Below are positions 63,889 to 64,000 of a stretch of DNA of 64,000 nucleotides, one piece after another (the first letter of the stretch is position 1; every line of letters starts with the position of its first letter). The notes beneath the pieces were generated by a model. The model made no database searches. It had not been told where the DNA came from and saw nothing but the letters and a program-made list of their open reading frames with translations. The position numbers and the translations under genes were made by a program. Source of the DNA: Ptiloglossa arizonensis. Taxonomy: Eukaryota; Arthropoda; Insecta; Hymenoptera; Colletidae. Location of the stretch: the NCBI RefSeq assembly GCF_051014685.1, contig NW_027478417.1, forward strand, positions 1,426,001 to 1,490,000. Reading direction: 5' to 3'.

Positions 63889-64000
63889 ACGAACTCGAGA
63901 AATTCTTGTTGCATCTGAAAGCAGAAACTCGCCCGATTACAAGGGTACGTGTATTTTTGCCCTAGGCCATAGTAGTTATTGGTTTCGAGTATCAGACATG
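63889..64000 (+). repeat. Partial terminal monomer (112 bp)
   Basis: The window ends inside a unit, after TATCAGACATG, which is unit position 112. The array evidently continues to the right. The left edge at base 1 is also inside the array, because the unit phase chosen here is arbitrary. Confidence 0.95.

Larger units (their letters stand above)
1..64000 (+). repeat. Tandem satellite array, 177-bp monomer, about 361.6 copies
   Basis: Every part of the window is the same repeat in the same orientation. Unit starts (ACGAACTCGAG or a close variant) fall at 1, 178, 355, 532, 709, 886, 1063, 1240 and so on. With 1 + 177k as the expectation, the start at 63889 is only 9 bp early. No unique sequence, inverted unit, transposon or gene interrupts the array. 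Unit length is almost invariant: I placed only 16 indels of 1-2 bp in 64 kb. Arrays of this kind are typical of eukaryotic centromeric or pericentromeric heterochromatin; that location is inferred, not shown. The family was not recognised. Because 177 is 3 x 59, reading frame is kept from unit to unit, which explains the repetitive short open frames on both strands. Confidence 0.98.

Noticed and set aside
1..64000. CRISPR array
   Set aside because: Repeats are 177 bp and directly abutting with no unique spacers; variation is spread within the unit.
1..64000. Transposable element, tRNA or rRNA insertion
   Set aside because: Unit phase can be traced from end to end with only 1-2 bp shifts, so no insertion of that size exists in the window.
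1..64000. Known centromere families such as human alpha satellite (171 bp) or Arabidopsis CEN180 (178 bp)
   Set aside because: Unit length differs from both and the sequence does not match what I know of either; no species assignment is justified without a database search.

Overview
The whole 64-kb window is one uninterrupted, head-to-tail satellite DNA array. I see no gene, RNA gene, transposon, CRISPR array or unique-sequence spacer. The repeat unit is 177 bp (about 43% GC), always in the same orientation. There are 361 complete units plus a 112-bp partial unit at the right edge. Unit starts can be followed from base 1 to base 63889 and drift by only -9 bp in total, explained by 16 tiny indels that I could place. 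Pure satellite of this length points to a eukaryotic centromeric, pericentromeric or other heterochromatic block. I do not recognise the family and cannot name the species. The unit size fits many plant and animal centromeric satellites. The consensus is not depleted in CpG (about 9 seen, about 8 expected), which is mild evidence against an old, heavily methylated array.

The unit carries fixed landmarks: a CTCGAG palindrome, a C-run leading into CCTAGG, an AAAATTTT tract, a TCGCGA palindrome, and a motif matching 8 of 9 core bases of the CENP-B box. At least four units match all 9. Variation is concentrated in two windows of the unit (about bases 45-62 and 81-112), which define a handful of recurring monomer classes.

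The array is a patchwork of nested segmental duplications whose offsets are exact multiples of 177 bp once indels are counted. From left to right: mixed monomers (1-3.9 kb); a block at 5.1-9.5 kb duplicated at 12.0-16.2 kb, with a 13-unit offset repeat between; a tandem 12-unit duplication of 2,123 bp (16.2-20.5 kb); a 354-bp dimer run and an 8-unit repeat (21-24.3 kb); an older mosaic (24.3-32.5 kb); a nearly perfect tandem 21-unit duplication of 3,717 bp (32.5-40 kb); a 531-bp trimer run (38.9-40.9 kb); two 885-bp pentamer pairs (40.4-45.2 kb); a divergent stretch (45.2-48.3 kb); three related copies of a 24-26-unit block (48.3-61.3 kb); a 708-bp tetramer pair (60.5-61.7 kb); and a divergent right edge.

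Copies often differ by gain or loss of exactly one monomer, as expected from unequal exchange. All open reading frames are short (under 100 codons) and repeat with the array, so none is annotated as a gene. The main interest is the array's fine-scale evolution, the CENP-B-box-like motif, and a local monomer subfamily carrying a perfect inverted repeat. All block boundaries and similarity statements were made by eye and are approximate to tens of bases.
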